A DNA stretch of 64,000 nucleotides. It comes from Begonia masoniana (lineage: Eukaryota; Streptophyta; Magnoliopsida; Cucurbitales; Begoniaceae). Under the pieces are notes generated by a model that saw only the letters and a list, made by a program, of their open reading frames with translations, was not told the origin of the DNA and did no database searches. Where the stretch lies: assembly GCA_022432975.1 (NCBI GenBank), contig CM039510.1:33784454-33848453 (forward strand). Reading direction: 5' to 3'. A program made the position numbers and the translations under genes. Positions 1 through 12,564 of the stretch are shown here, one piece after another; position 1 is the stretch's first letter; each line of letters starts with the position of its first letter.

Positions 1-309
1 TGGTTCACTCTTTTGGAAAATGTTTGAGTTTAGATGTAACGATCCCGACTCACAGGGCCGTCACGGGACCTGACCTGACGTTGACTCTAGGTTTGGACAT
101 TTTGGAAGTAATTTTTTTTTTTTTTTTACTTTTTAAAACTCTATATCGAAGCCTAGAGTCGTTTTTGGTAAAACGTTGACTCGGTTTTTGGGTCGTTAAA
201 TCATTTGAAATGCGTACGAAAATGTTTGGAAAATACGTTTAAAAAGTATCTAAAAGATCGGGTTGAAACGTGTTTGAAAATCAAGTTTTTGAAAAAAAAA
301 ATATTTTGG

Positions 310-500
310 GCTCACTTAACACGCGGTGCGGGCGCACCATGCGCTGTCGCTGCGCGCGCCGCCTGGGTCTGTCCGATCGATTGCGCGCGCACGTCGATCG
401 ATCGGCAAACTCCCTGCCATACTAAATTACAAAGCCAGTACCGATCGATCGCGCCCCACGGCCGATCAATCGGCTGGCGCTACGCGAACGCCCTGCGCGC
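310..500. repeat. GC-rich CGATCG palindrome module of L1
   Basis: A GC-rich island in an A/T-rich LTR, crowded with GATCGATC and GCGCGC self-complementary cores. It sits 275-465 bp from the LTR 3' end, the place where other LTRs here carry GCGATCGC, ATCGAT or ACCGGT repeats. The two overlapping open frames here (205-682) are side effects of the low stop-codon density. Confidence 0.55.
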
Positions 501-692
501 CTCCATCGCATCCCGCGCACCACTTCACCATTTTTCTCCCTTTTTCACATTTTCTCCATTTCTTCCACCTACACTCTACATTAAACTTACCTAAAACCAT
601 TTCCAACCTCTCTAAATGTAAAATACCTCGAAACCCCAAAAACACGACTCAAAACGTGTTAGAAAACGTGGCAGAAATTTAAGAAATCAAAT

Positions 693-729
693 TGCATGGA
701 TCGATCTAAAAACCGAACGAATCCATGCA
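693..729 (-). other. Conserved LTR hairpin (L1 copy)
   Basis: Inverted repeat with arms TGCATGGAT and ATCCATGCA around an A/T-rich loop. It lies between exon 3 of the LTR unit and the LTR 3' end. A similar structure with different stem bases occurs at the same relative place in the LTRs at 4502, 18326, 32518, 42922 and 61067. Confidence 0.6.
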
Positions 730-934
730 TAACCTAATAGTCCAAACAGTTCCAATATATTTTTCAAAAAGACAACAATCTAAACAAATTTTTAAAACAT
801 CAACACAAAACTTATACATCATCTAAATCCCAAAAAAATTATACAACGTAACTTAAACCTTGAGATGTTACCCACGAGTCAAAATATGCTTGACTGCCGT
901 AACCAACCCCGTAAGCTCGTCCCGCCAACCGTAC

Positions 935-2170
935 CTACTCATCGGCCTGAGACTCAAAGTCCTCATCCGTATGATCCGTGCCTACATCATAGAGTTCAAC
1001 TAATGAGTCTAAAGCTCAGTAAGGTCATATAATGCAAAGAATGCACGTGCTATGCATGAACGTTTCAAAAACATGAACATTACTTTACATTTACATTCAA
1101 GTGAACATCTGGTATAAGTGGGGCTTATAGGGAGTGGGAAACATTACGTACTTGACGTAGGTTAACATGGTTAGTACTTTTTTCGTGTCATAGAGAACGA
1201 TAAAACACATGTTTGGGGAGCAAAAAAATAACATGTTTGTCCGCGGCGAGGATGGTTTTACATTAGTCCCAGAGAAGGTAAAACCATATGTCAGCACTCG
1301 TCCCACACTTAACCGTACTTTGCATTTACATTTTTATCTTTCTTACTTCAAATCACGTGCATGAAATGTTTTGCATGACTTTGGTGAAAAACGTGATGCA
1401 TGAACATACATTGTGCATAAACGTGTAACGTAATGAAAAGACAATCCTCGAAGCATAAATAAACGACAGATCATCAAGGCAATACATAAGGCAAACACAT
1501 TTAACGTAGAACGTAATCTACGACCTAACTACCCGTCAACAAACCCGACGACGTAAAAACCTAGTACCTCCGTGATGTAGGGCCTTAAGGGCCAACATAT
1601 GCGTATGAATTTACATGACGTCCGTAGAGATTGCGAGCCTTGAACGTATTTCCTCGGCGAATCACTAACCTATAACATGCACAATCAAACCATAAACCAC
1701 GTTTCAAAGGCGTTAACTAATAAATAGGTAAAACACGACCTAAGCTCATTCAAATAACCTAACCCAATTTAACAACTTTTTGGACAATTCATCAAACACC
1801 TTGTGTACACAAATTCATACTCAAATCCTTCTCCCAATCGATATCCGTTTTCAATGATTTAACATATTTCGGAAACCTCATTATATTTAGTTTATCATGG
1901 AATCGTTAATTTATAAAAAGGCGACCCGGAACAATAGCAGAAATCATAATTTCATGGGTGCCCTATACAATGCCGATTTCCGGTCGAATTTTCCATTTTG
2001 CATTGAACGAGTCTAGTTTTTTTCTTAATTTATCAATTCAAACCTTTAAATAGTATTCTAGCATGATTTCGTGTAAAATCGATAAGTTTTCTCCAAAATC
2101 CTAATCCTAAAACTTCAACGAAAATAACGTATAACTAGCTTAAACTCGTTAACTAACGTAGATGGTTACC
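935..2170 (-). other. LTR-embedded three-exon unit in L1
   Basis: Minus strand. Exon 1 ends at 2170 with donor AAG|GTAACC. Exon 2 is 1615-1669, 55 nt, opening after TATAG|GTTAG and ending at a weak donor T|GTAAATTC. Exon 3 starts at 981 after GATGTAG and runs to a TAG at 935-937. In the phase set by the other copies exon 3 reads TDHTDEDFESQADE then stop, and exon 2 is open in the joined frame. The donor after exon 2 is mutated compared with AG|GTAAGT elsewhere, so this copy may no longer splice. Exons are inferred from alignment between LTRs; there is no transcript evidence. Confidence 0.5.
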
Positions 2171-2291
2171 TTAATCGAAGAAATTAAAGAAAACCAGAGG
2201 AGAGGAGGCGGTTCGTCGTTGCCTGGAAGAGAAAGAGCAGAGAGGGAGGGAGAAGAAATAAAAAGAAAAAGAGGGGGAGGAGGGAGGGAGA

Positions 2292-2294
<3 letters not shown>

Positions 2295-2329
<35 letters not shown>
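2295..2329. repeat. (AT)n microsatellite
   Basis: About 17 AT dinucleotides following a G/A-rich purine stretch in the 5' part of L1 (read on minus). Confidence 0.95.
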
Positions 2330-2332
<3 letters not shown>

Positions 2333-2529
2333 GCGTCGGATTTTGTTGCGGATTCCCGTTTCAAATCTCGTACTTTTTAACTTCCACGATTTTGCTCTAT
2401 TTTCTTAAATCCACAGTTTATCGGCGTCCAAATTTTATTAAAATATCATTATATTAATAGCGAATTAATTCCGTTCAGATAAATTTAGGGATTAAATACA
2501 AGGCTAAAAATGCCGGGTGTTACATTAGA

Positions 2530-3016
2530 ATTAAAGAAATACATGAATATTATAATATATGTTTGAATTGTTTCTTATCAAAGCAAAATCTAATTTTAAT
2601 AGCATGGTCTAATTTGTTCATGTTACAAAATTCAAGATTAAATTTGTTAGGGAAAAAAAATTCAAAATTAAAATTTAACTTACCTCAAATTTCAATCTTT
2701 AATTTGTATTTAACCTAAAAGATAGATACCTAGTTTTTCTTTAAATCTTCATCTCATTTAATATTTATAATTTTTAATTGATTTAGAAAATAAATTTCAG
2801 TTTTTTCTTCTTGAATTCACATTTTTTTTTACGTAAAATAGTTAATAACAACTTTAAATTACAACTTCTTTAAAGAGATGCATATGATACAACTCACAAT
2901 TTTAACGTAGTTGAAGTTAAGTATAATTTTTAATGTTTTTCCTTGCATAAATTTGAGCTTTTTAATATATTTTTCACTATTTTGCGTAGAAATTTCCAGA
3001 AAAAAATGATAAGAGC
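2530..3016. other. A/T-rich spacer without a recognisable gene
   Basis: Host sequence between two solo LTR insertions. It is very A/T rich with no open frame of note and no recognisable repeat. I see nothing further in it. Confidence 0.6.
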
Positions 3017-3239
3017 TCATGTGTAACACCCGGCAATTTTGCCATATAAATATTCCTTGAATTATTAAACGGGATTAATGAGAATATTTATACAATGCGT
3101 GTTTTTACAAATTTGCCGATGTTTTCAATTGAATATGTGTGATTCGTAAAACCGATTTGTGGAACTAAATAGTAATTTAGTTAAAAACCAATGAAATGGC
3201 AAAATAGGGAGCCAATTAAGATTGGTGGGAGGAAGCCAA

Positions 3240-4251
3240 TGGTTGTGTGACACCTGGCAACTTGTTGAAGAAGCCATGTTCTTTTTCTCTTTCCTCCTAC
3301 GTGAAACCTTCATTTCTCCTCTTCTTCTTTCCACTCTCCTCTGTTTTCTCTCTTCCAGACGACAAACGCCCCTCGAAGCTCCTTCGATCTCTTCAGTTTT
3401 CTTATGTTTCTCTGCCTAAGGTAAACATCTGCTAAAGCTAACGAGTTTGGATAAGTTAAAATGTGAGTTTTGTTGAAGTTTGAGGTTACGATAATTTGGA
3501 GAGAACTCACTGTCTGTGCATGAAAACACGTTGGTTTGTTTTTTAAAGGTTTGAATAGAGTTTGAAGCATATTCTACTAAGTTATTAATTAGCATTTGCA
3601 GCTTTGTTAATTTCCCTTTTCGTGCACGTCATAGGTTCGTGCATCACCGAGGTTTCACGAGCAAAGTTTGCTGCTTTTCAGGATACCAGGTAAGTTCATA
3701 AGTATAGGTTTGGCCCTTAAGGCCCTACAATACGCAGGTACTAGGTTTTATGTTGTCGGGATTTCTGTTGGGTAGTTAAACCGTAGGTTATGTTTTAGGT
3801 AAAGTGTGTTTTGTTTTATATCTGTATATTATTCTGTCGTCCTGTCTATGAATGTTCATGCATACACGTTTTCTCTGAAAGTCATGAAAATGTTTTCTGC
3901 ACACGGTTTGAAGTTAAGTAAGATAAAACCTGTAATGAAATGAATGGTTAAGTGTGGACGAGGACTGGCCATCCTGTCATGTACTATTGTTATATCCTGT
4001 TGTGGCATGTACTCCTGTTGCGCTAGCTCTTCTTCCCACTTATACCTTCATGTCCAGTGAAATGTAATGTAATGTGATGTAATGTTCATGTATTTGAAAA
4101 TGTTCATGTATTTGAAAATATTCATGCATAGCACGTGCATCACTTTGCATTGTATGTCCTTATTGAGTTCTAGACTCATAGTTGAACTCCTGTTGTAGGT
4201 ATGGATCCTCCAGATGAGGACATTGCGCCTCAAGATGATGAGTTGATGTAG
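3240..4251 (+). other. LTR-embedded three-exon unit in L2
   Basis: Exon 1 is pyrimidine-rich (a Y-patch-like stretch) and ends at 3420 with AAG|GTAAAC. Exon 2 is 3635-3689, 55 nt, between ATAG|GTTCG and CCAG|GTAAGTTC. Exon 3 opens at 4199 after TGTTGTAG and stops at 4249-4251. In the joined frame exon 3 reads MDPPDEDIAPQDDELM, and exons 1 and 2 are open in the same frame back to about 3247. No ATG was found in that frame within exon 1, so the start, and whether this is a protein at all, is unknown. The GGCC palindrome follows the exon 2 donor by about 20 nt, as in the sister LTRs. Confidence 0.5.
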
Positions 4252-4501
4252 TTGGCGGGATGAGCTCATTGGGTGGTTGCTGCAGTCAGACAAATGTATT
4301 TCCTGTGAGAATATATTTTCTGAAGTTATGTCAAGTTCTGTATCATCTTTTGAAGTTTTAAAACTATTTGAAGTGTAGGTTCAGTTCTGTAGGTTCAGTC
4401 CTGTATTGATGTCTAAAACCTCTGTATTTGACAGTTGTATATATGTTTTGAAATGTGTTGAAATCATTCTGGAACTGCTAGGGTTCTTCCTTTTTAGGTT
4501 G

Positions 4502-4538
4502 TGCATGGATGGTCTCGAATTCTAGAGCTATCCATGCA
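4502..4538 (+). other. Conserved LTR hairpin (L2 copy)
   Basis: Arms TGCATGGAT and ATCCATGCA enclose an inner stem and loop. It follows exon 3 of the LTR unit by about 250 nt. The outer stem is identical to L1 and the inner stem differs. Confidence 0.6.
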
Positions 4539-4665
4539 GTTTGTTTTCTTGAATCTGTCATTTGTAAAGCATGTTTTACAACTTTGTTTTGAATCGGGTT
4601 TTGAAGGTTTGAACCTTTTTAGGCCTTATGTTTGATGCTCCCTGTTAAATGTTGCCAATTCTGTC

Positions 4666-5290
4666 CTTTAAAAGCACATCCACCGCTGCCTTTAAAAGCA
4701 CATCCACCGCGGCCTTTAAAAGCACATCCACCGCTGCCCTTAAGTTCACTTCCACCGGTGAACAGTGCATTTCTACCTATAGTTCACATCTACTGGTGAA
4801 CAGTTCATTTCTGTCTGTAGTTTACATCCACCGGTGAACAATTCATTTTTGTCTGTAGTTCACATCCACTGGTGAACAGTCCATTTATGCCTGTAGTTCA
4901 CTTCCACCGGTGAACAGTGCATTTCTACCTATAGTTCACATCTACCGGTGAACAGTTCATTTCTGTCTGTAGTTCACATCCATTTGGACCAGTATCGGTG
5001 AACAGTTCATTTCTGTCTGTAGTTCACATCCATTTGTGAACAGTTCATTTTTGTCTGTAGTTCACATCCACTGGTGAACAGTGCATTTCTGCCTGTAGTT
5101 CACTTTCACCGGTGAACAATGCATTTCTGCCTGCATCCACCGTTGCCTTTAAAATTAAATCTTCTGCCTGACGTCATCCATATCTTCCGCCTGACATCAT
5201 CTGCCCACTTATTCCGCCCAGTTTATTTACGTCTTCCGCTTGACGTCATCCACATCTTTCGCCTGACGTCATCTGCCTAATTCTTCCGCC
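4666..5290 (+). repeat. Composite minisatellite of L2
   Basis: Three blocks. Three units of 24 bp built on CACATCCACCGCTGCC lie at 4674-4745. About nine imperfect ~47-bp units, each holding a palindromic TTCAC..CCGGTGAAC core, lie at 4745-5135. A few short units with CTTCCGCCTGACGTCATC lie at 5160-5290. The array occupies the hypervariable module near the LTR 3' end. Confidence 0.75.
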
Positions 5291-5699
5291 CCGTTTTATT
5301 TACTCATTCGGCCATAAATCACCCGATTCCGGTATTTACTGTAGCCTTCCTTTCAATATGTCTTTCAGTTTATATTTCTCATTTATGTTCACTGCATGTT
5401 TCTTATCACGTTGTCCTCTGTATGCCCGTCGTCCATCAGTCTTTTATTTAAATGTTCCAAGTATTCTGATTTCCTTCTGTAATTCATTTTGCAGTCCAGT
5501 TTATCTGTTTTACCGTTTTGCTTTTAAACCCAGAGAAGGTTTTTCCTCTCTCTGTAAAGTTTTAAGGGTTAGTTTGTTTTTTTTTTTTTTTAAAAAAGGG
5601 GTTCAGTCTGCTCTGTTTAAAATAAAATAGTCCCCATTTTGAATATCCCGGAGTGATGGCTCCTCGGACCCCGATCGGGTCGGGGGCCGTCACATCATG

Positions 5700-6779
5700 A
5701 AAATGAAATTACAAATCTATTTTTTTAAAAAAATTTTATTAACTAGTGACTTATTTAAATTACTGTCATCTAAATTTCTTATTGATTATTCAATTATTAA
5801 TAGTTAAATAAACAGTTATGGCCTACTAGCATTTGAAAATATTTGCTTGGGTTAGTTTCGTATTAAAATATTTAGGTATTTAATTAATATTTAATTTAAT
5901 TTAGGAGTTTTTTTGCTACATTTAATGCCTGCTATTTGAAAATGAAGGAAATATCCAATTATAGATTGAAATTTGCCTGTGATGATAATTTGATAGTGTT
6001 ATTTACTTTGGATTAATGCTTAGGTTTGCTCATTTATTCTATTCTTTTAAAAAATTTATTGAGGGCTTAATCAATAATTAATGTAATTAATGTAATAAAT
6101 TATAAATAAGTAATTTACTATATTAATTGCATCAATTATTATTTGATATATCAATAATTTTTAAAAATATATATAATAAGAGAGTAAACATAATATTATT
6201 CTTTCTTTTAAATTTTTCAATTAGTCTAACAATTACATTTAAATTATATGATAATAAATAATGTCAGAACACCAAGTGGATCTTCTTACTCTATATGACA
6301 ATGCGATTGAATTAGGGAAAAGCAAGGAAGAGCTGAGCTATAAGATAGAAATTCATATCATATTTCATATTTCAAAACTTGAAATTGATAAATGATAAAT
6401 AATATAATATATAATGGATAATGTATTATTTTTTAATGGAAAAAAGAATTATTTTAGACATGTGAAATGGAACAGAGATGGGACAGCAGCCCAAAGTTCT
6501 AGTGGATTCATAGCTGGAAAGCTACTCATTCGCAGAAGACACTTTCCAATCAATACATTATTATCATTGATTATCAAATATGTCTACTTATATTTTTGAA
6601 AATAAGAAAAAATAATAACTAAATCTTCCTAAAATATGTTAAAAAATAGTGTTAAAACTAATTTAAACTTCAAAATAATAAGAAGTTTATTTAAATTACC
6701 TTTTATAAATGATAATTTTTAAAAACTAAAACTTTAAAGTATCAAAAATCTAATAAATAAAATCATGACGAGAGACTAG
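5700..6779. other. A/T-rich spacer without a recognisable gene
   Basis: Strongly A/T-rich sequence with short frames only. No protein family, RNA gene or element boundary was recognised. Confidence 0.55.
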
Positions 6780-7406
6780 TCTAGGAAAACGGAGGATCGT
6801 TCCGCGTGATCCAGAATTAGGGGACGAGTTTTGGAGAACGACCTCTCGTTCTTCGTTTTAAGCACTAGACAACCACAAGATCGGGGGCCGATCATGGAGA
6901 ACGACCCTCCGTTCTCTAGGACTGGAGGGCTGGTCCTGGAGAACGGGGGGTCGTTCTTTGTATGCCAAGATTGTGGGCCGATCTGAGAGAACGATCTTCA
7001 ATTCTTTATTCACTTTATAAATTAATTTTAAAAATAATATCAAATAATATTGGATTTACTTAAAATTTTTATCACATGTTCAACACATCATGAGAAGATA
7101 ATGTAGAAATTTTCGTGATTTTCTAATACTTGTATGATTTATTATAATTTTTTTACATCTGTTTTATAAAATAATTAACTAAACTTACAATAAATCATAC
7201 AAGTGTTTGAAAATTACGAAATTTTTTTGATGATTTTTCCATTATATGGTTAATATGTGGTAAAAATTTCAAATAAATCCAATATCGCTTAGCATTTTTT
7301 TTAAATTTAATTTATAAAATGAAGAATGAACGTGAGTCGTTCTCCCATACCATCCCCCGGTCCTGGCACATGTAGAACGACTACCCGTTCTCCAATATCG
7401 GCTCCC
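6780..7406. mobile_element. Foldback-type inverted repeat (possible MITE)
   Basis: The sequence at 6927-7145 pairs imperfectly with 7186-7406 on the other strand. Examples are ATACTTGTATGATTTATT (7125-7142) against AATAAATCATACAAGTGT, and GGAGAACGGG..GTCGTTCT against AGAACGAC..CCGTTCTCC. The loop is about 40 nt. Further copies of the GGAGAACGACC..CGTTCT unit precede the left arm (6830-6926), giving about four tandem units, each itself partly self-complementary. No coding frame or clear target duplication was found. A foldback element, MITE or precursor of small RNAs would fit. Confidence 0.6.
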
Positions 7407-8239
7407 AGTCAGGGTTTAATTTGTTAGGTTTTTGAAATTTTAGGATTTTAGTTGTTAATCATTATAGTTTATGAGATAATTTAAATAAATTTCATACTTT
7501 GAAATTTATATTGATTTTAACCCTAAAAAATACAAATAGATTGAGCTGATACAGGAAATTCAATACATGTCTTGTAAAGTTATATTGGTCAACTATATAG
7601 TGTTCTAGATAGACTTATCCGGGCCTAACATCCTCGACGAGATAGTATTTTATCGACAAAAAAATAGAGTAGAAGTGTGAAAAAAGAAAGGATTGAAAAT
7701 ATTTAACGAAAAAAATTTATATTTTTTCATGAAAGTTTAAAAAATTTAGAATGGAAATTTCTGTCTGACGTTCTTTTGTGTCTTCCAGTAATTATTTAAT
7801 TCAAGCCCATCTAATGAATAACGTATTCCCATTAAGTATTTAGATTAAACCTCCTACACCTAAACTACTATCATGTCATTTCTATTTGTGTTGTATATGA
7901 TAACAATTTGGAAAGAGTTAATCCTTAACCAAAAGAAGATTAATGTTAGAAAATGGAACAATAAAATAAAAAAGAAAAATATTGAAAGTGAGATATCAAA
8001 ATTACATGGAAAACCATAACAAAAAAAAAAAAAAAAAAAAAATCATGAATAAAGGAATAGAATATGAGTCACATCAAAGTTTGATCATCAAACTCTAATA
8101 ATGTCTATCTTTACACCTAATTTCAATGCATAAATTATGTCTTTTCAAAACACCAAGAAGAAAATAACCTCCTCTTAAACAAAAGTGGGCAAACTCAACC
8201 ATTGATACCAACAAAGTTTAAGCAACGCTTAAACTTGAA
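7407..8239. other. A/T-rich spacer, no gene recognised
   Basis: A/T-rich sequence with a 21-nt A run near 8021-8041. It may include the decayed 3' end of the copia element to its right (minus strand), but I could not recognise an LTR or polypurine tract. Confidence 0.45.
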
Positions 8240-8931
8240 CTACATACTCGACAAGAAATTTTATCTCATCTTTCATGGCATTAACATATTGTTGACATCG
8301 TCACAACTAATTGCATCTAAATATATATAAGACTCTCAACTAAAACCAACAACCTCGAACACATTCAACGCATAGTCCATTGAACTAGTTTCACCGTATC
8401 GCCGTTTGGGTTTAACCTTTCTCTTAGATATGCCTTTAGCAACAAAACACTGAGTTGAAACTAAAACGGGTGATGATGCAGTAACGATATCACTCTAAAC
8501 GTTTTAATTAGCTTGACATATCAACTCTGATGTAAATTCATATCCAAACTAAAACTTCACTCGAGAACTTGATTTTTACTAGACTTTTTAAATAAATCTC
8601 TAGAAGGTTACATTAACATTCTCTAGAAGGTGACATGATAAACGTTGCAGCCTTATTACCAATAACTGTAGCACCATACAACACATAGTTTGGTATCCCT
8701 TCAACAAAACAAGATCATCTCTACTGATTTTTACAACTCTAGCTATAACGGTGTACGTGTACCGTTTCAAATCAAGAGTACTCAAAGAAATTAGTTTTTT
8801 CTTCAAATCAAGAATGTATTGCACATTACCAAGTGTCTAAATAATGACATAAAAAATTTTGATTTTGACTATATCAGTACCAGCTATCTTACAAGGTAAG
8901 TTATTACCCATCAACACAGCAACTTTAGACA
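8240..8931 (-). pseudogene. Ty1/copia pol remnant (protease tail, gag-pre-integrase, RT start)
   Basis: Minus strand. From 8931 downward it reads a decayed copia segment with VLMGNN and CKIAGTD, then DLKKKLISLSTLD. These are characteristic of the stretch between the protease and the gag-pre-integrase domain of Ty1/copia elements. Near 8250-8330 it reads YLDAISCDDVNN and MKDEIKFL, resembling the region just upstream of copia reverse transcriptase. The integrase core expected between them was not found, so it is deleted or too decayed. Stops and frameshifts are frequent. It continues upstream at 12565-13300; the two parts are separated by the solo LTR at 8937-12559. Confidence 0.7.
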
Positions 8932-9195
8932 CAGTCTGTAACGTCCCGAGTTATCTGAACCCGGTTTGTCACACAAGTCCGTACATGACTAAAAATTTCA
9001 TCCCTATTTTTTTTAAAAACTTGCAGCGGAATTCATTTAAACAAAATTAGAGCTAAACAAAATCATAAAAAGTGTTTGGATAATCGGGCGAAAAGTTAGA
9101 AATAATCGGCCAAGAGAAAAATAAGAGTTAATCACGAATTTCTTTAAAAGTGGCGAAGGTCAAACGCATCTGCCGCTGAACCAAGTCATCATCCG

Positions 9196-10480
9196 ATGGC
9201 TTTTCTGAAGACATCTTCCGATAGAATTAAGCTACATCATCCGATGGCTTTTCTGAAGACATCTTCCGATAGAATTAAGCTACATCATCCGATGGCTTTT
9301 CTGAAGACATCTTCCGATAGAATTAAGCTACATCATCCGATGGCTTTTCTGAAGACATCTTCCGATAGAATTAAGCTACATCATCCGATGGCTTTTCTGA
9401 AGACATCTTCCGATAGAATTAAGCTACATCATCCGATGGCTTTTCTGAAGACATCTTCCGATAGAATTAAGCTACATCATCCGATGGCTTTTCTGAAGAC
9501 ATCTTCCGATAGAATTAAGCTACATCATCCGATGGCTTTTCTGAAGACATCTTCCGATAGAATTAAGCTACATCATCCGATGGCTTTTCTGAAGACATCT
9601 TCCGATAGAATTAAGCTACATCATCCGATGGCTTTTCTGAAGACATCTTCCGATAGAATTAAGCTACATCATCCGATGGCTTTTCTGAAGACATCTTCCG
9701 ATAGAATTAAGCTACATCATCCGATGGCTTTTCTGAAGACATCTTCCGATAGAATTAAGCTACATCATCCGATGGCTTTTCTGAAGACATCTTCCGATAG
9801 AATTAAGCTACATCATCCGATGGCTTTTCTGAAGACATCTTCCGATAGAATTAAGCTACATCATCCGATGGCTTTTCTGAAGACATCTTCCGATAGAATT
9901 AAGCTACATCATCCGATGGCTTTTCTGAAGACATCTTCCGATAGAATTAAGCTACATCATCCGATGGCTTTTCTGAAGACATCTTCCGATAGAATTAAGC
10001 TACATCATCCGATGGCTTTTCTGAAGACATCTTCCGATAGAATTAAGCTACATCATCCGATGGCTTTTCTGAAGACATCTTCCGATAGAATTAAGCTACA
10101 TCATCCGATGGCTTTTCTGAAGACATCTTCCGATAGAATTAAGCTACATCATCCGATGGCTTTTCTGAAGACATCTTCCGATAGAATTAAGCTACATCAT
10201 CCGATGGCTTTTCTGAAGACATCTTCCGATAGAATTAAGCTACATCATCCGATGGCTTTTCTGAAGACATCTTCCGATAGAATTAAGCTACATCATCCGA
10301 TGGCTTTTCTGAAGACATCTTCCGATAGAATTAAGCTACATCATCCGATGGCTTTTCTGAAGACATCTTCCGATAGAATTAAGCTACATCATCCGATGGC
10401 TTTTCTGAAGACATCTTCCGATAGAATTAAGCTACATCATCCGATGGCTTTTCTAAAGACATCTTGTAATAGACAACATA
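9196..10480. repeat. 48-bp minisatellite, 26 identical units
   Basis: Units begin GATGGCTTTTCTGAAGACAT and recur every 48 bp from 9196 to 10443 without a visible difference; a 27th unit (from 10444) diverges. Since 48 is divisible by three and the unit lacks stops, it creates an apparent 485-codon frame repeating MAFLKTSSDRIKLHHP. I regard this as a by-product. The units contain ACATCTTCCGATAGA, related to the ATCGATAGACAACATCT repeats at 24455 and the ATCGGTAGATGT repeats near 58000. Confidence 0.95.
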
Positions 10481-11067
10481 ACTCAACATCTACCGATAGA
10501 CATCATCTACCGGTAGAAAACAGAGTATATCTCAACTACTCCTCACTATACATACACAACACTAATTACAGAAAGGAAATTCTACTTTTCCAAGACCATT
10601 CAGAAACAACTCAAACCATTGCATTAATCAAATCCAGTAAAAACAACATTTAAAACTCAACAGATTACCGTTATCAGAAAATTTCAAAACGTGTTCAAAG
10701 TATTGAAACCACTACTGTTGTGGGAACTTAACATTTCTAAATTTAAACACTGTCAACTAAACCTTCTCACCAACAGGACATCAGTTAAAACCGCCTCATC
10801 AGTATACCATTTCGAGGACAGAGAAATGCTCCTCCAACCCCATTATTCGTCCACTAAACTCAGGGAATTCACCTGCAGTATCCTCAACACCTACATCACA
10901 AAACTCATCTATTAGCCTAATGCTAAGTAAGTAAAGCAGTAATGAAATGGAATTGCTGAAACATAAATTCCTAAAACATGCAATTTCTACTTTCTCATCT
11001 CAGTTGCATACACATACGTTCATAAACTGATCTGATCCCTTGGGAGTGGGATCAATTCTCCCAATGT

Positions 11068-12079
<1,012 letters not shown>

Positions 12080-12564
12080 GGCAGAGCATACAGTAACTTT
12101 CTCTAAACTTCATTCTAAACCACTAGAAATCTAAGGGAAACTGGTTCGGAAACTCAAGTCGTTGTGCATTCCCGATTTCAACTTAAAACCGAAACTAACA
12201 CTCGCTTACTGTATTCTCCAAAACCTCAATATTATCCCTCCCACCAACGATAGATACAATGTAGCTAGAAATAGAAGCAAAACTCACCAAGTTCGGAGGA
12301 AATCGCTGGAGGAAGTCGAAGGGGGGTCTCCTAACGCGCTCTGCTAAGCTGAGGAGCTGAGAATGGAGAGGAAATGGAATAAAACAGTGGCGGCTACTTC
12401 AATAATAGTTTCCTTAAATACGTTATCCACCTTTAAATTTCTAATTACTCTTATGCCCTTGCCTAGTCATCCACTAACCCTACATTTAATATTGCCATAT
12501 AAATTGTGCCATTAGTTTAAAAGGAATAGAGGAACGGTTTAACAGAACCGGGTATTACACAGTC

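Larger units (their letters stand above)
35..2524 (-). mobile_element. Solo LTR L1 (Ty3-type, minus strand)
   Basis: Read on the minus strand it begins TGTAACACCCGG and ends GGGATCGTTACA. A perfect 5-bp target duplication TTAGA lies at 30-34 and 2525-2529. No primer site, polypurine tract or pol lies beside it, so it is a solo LTR left by LTR-LTR recombination. It shares its start, the GGCCTTAAGGGCC block (about 1580-1594), the hairpin at 693-729 and the three-exon layout with the LTR at 3022. Boundaries are seen directly; the Tekay-like affiliation is inferred from similarity to the LTRs of the chromovirus at 16881. Confidence 0.9.
3022..5694 (+). mobile_element. Solo LTR L2 (Ty3-type, plus strand)
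   Basis: Starts TGTAACACCCGG, ends GGGGCCGTCACA, and is flanked by the perfect 5-bp duplication TCATG (3017-3021 and 5695-5699). No internal region adjoins it, so it is a solo LTR of 2,673 bp. It is colinear with the 5' LTR of the chromovirus at 16881 over the start, a G-G-rich stretch near 3220, pyrimidine-rich exon 1, the TTGGCCCTTAAGGCCCTACA block (3711-3730) and exon 3. Confidence 0.92.

Noticed and set aside
205..682. Two overlapping GC-rich plus-strand frames
   Set aside because: They lie antisense in the palindrome-rich module of solo LTR L1 and have no recognisable domain.
9196..10653. A 485-codon frame of MAFLKTSSDRIKLHHP repeats
   Set aside because: By-product of a 48-bp tandem array inside a minus-strand solo LTR. 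The frame runs antisense to the LTR.
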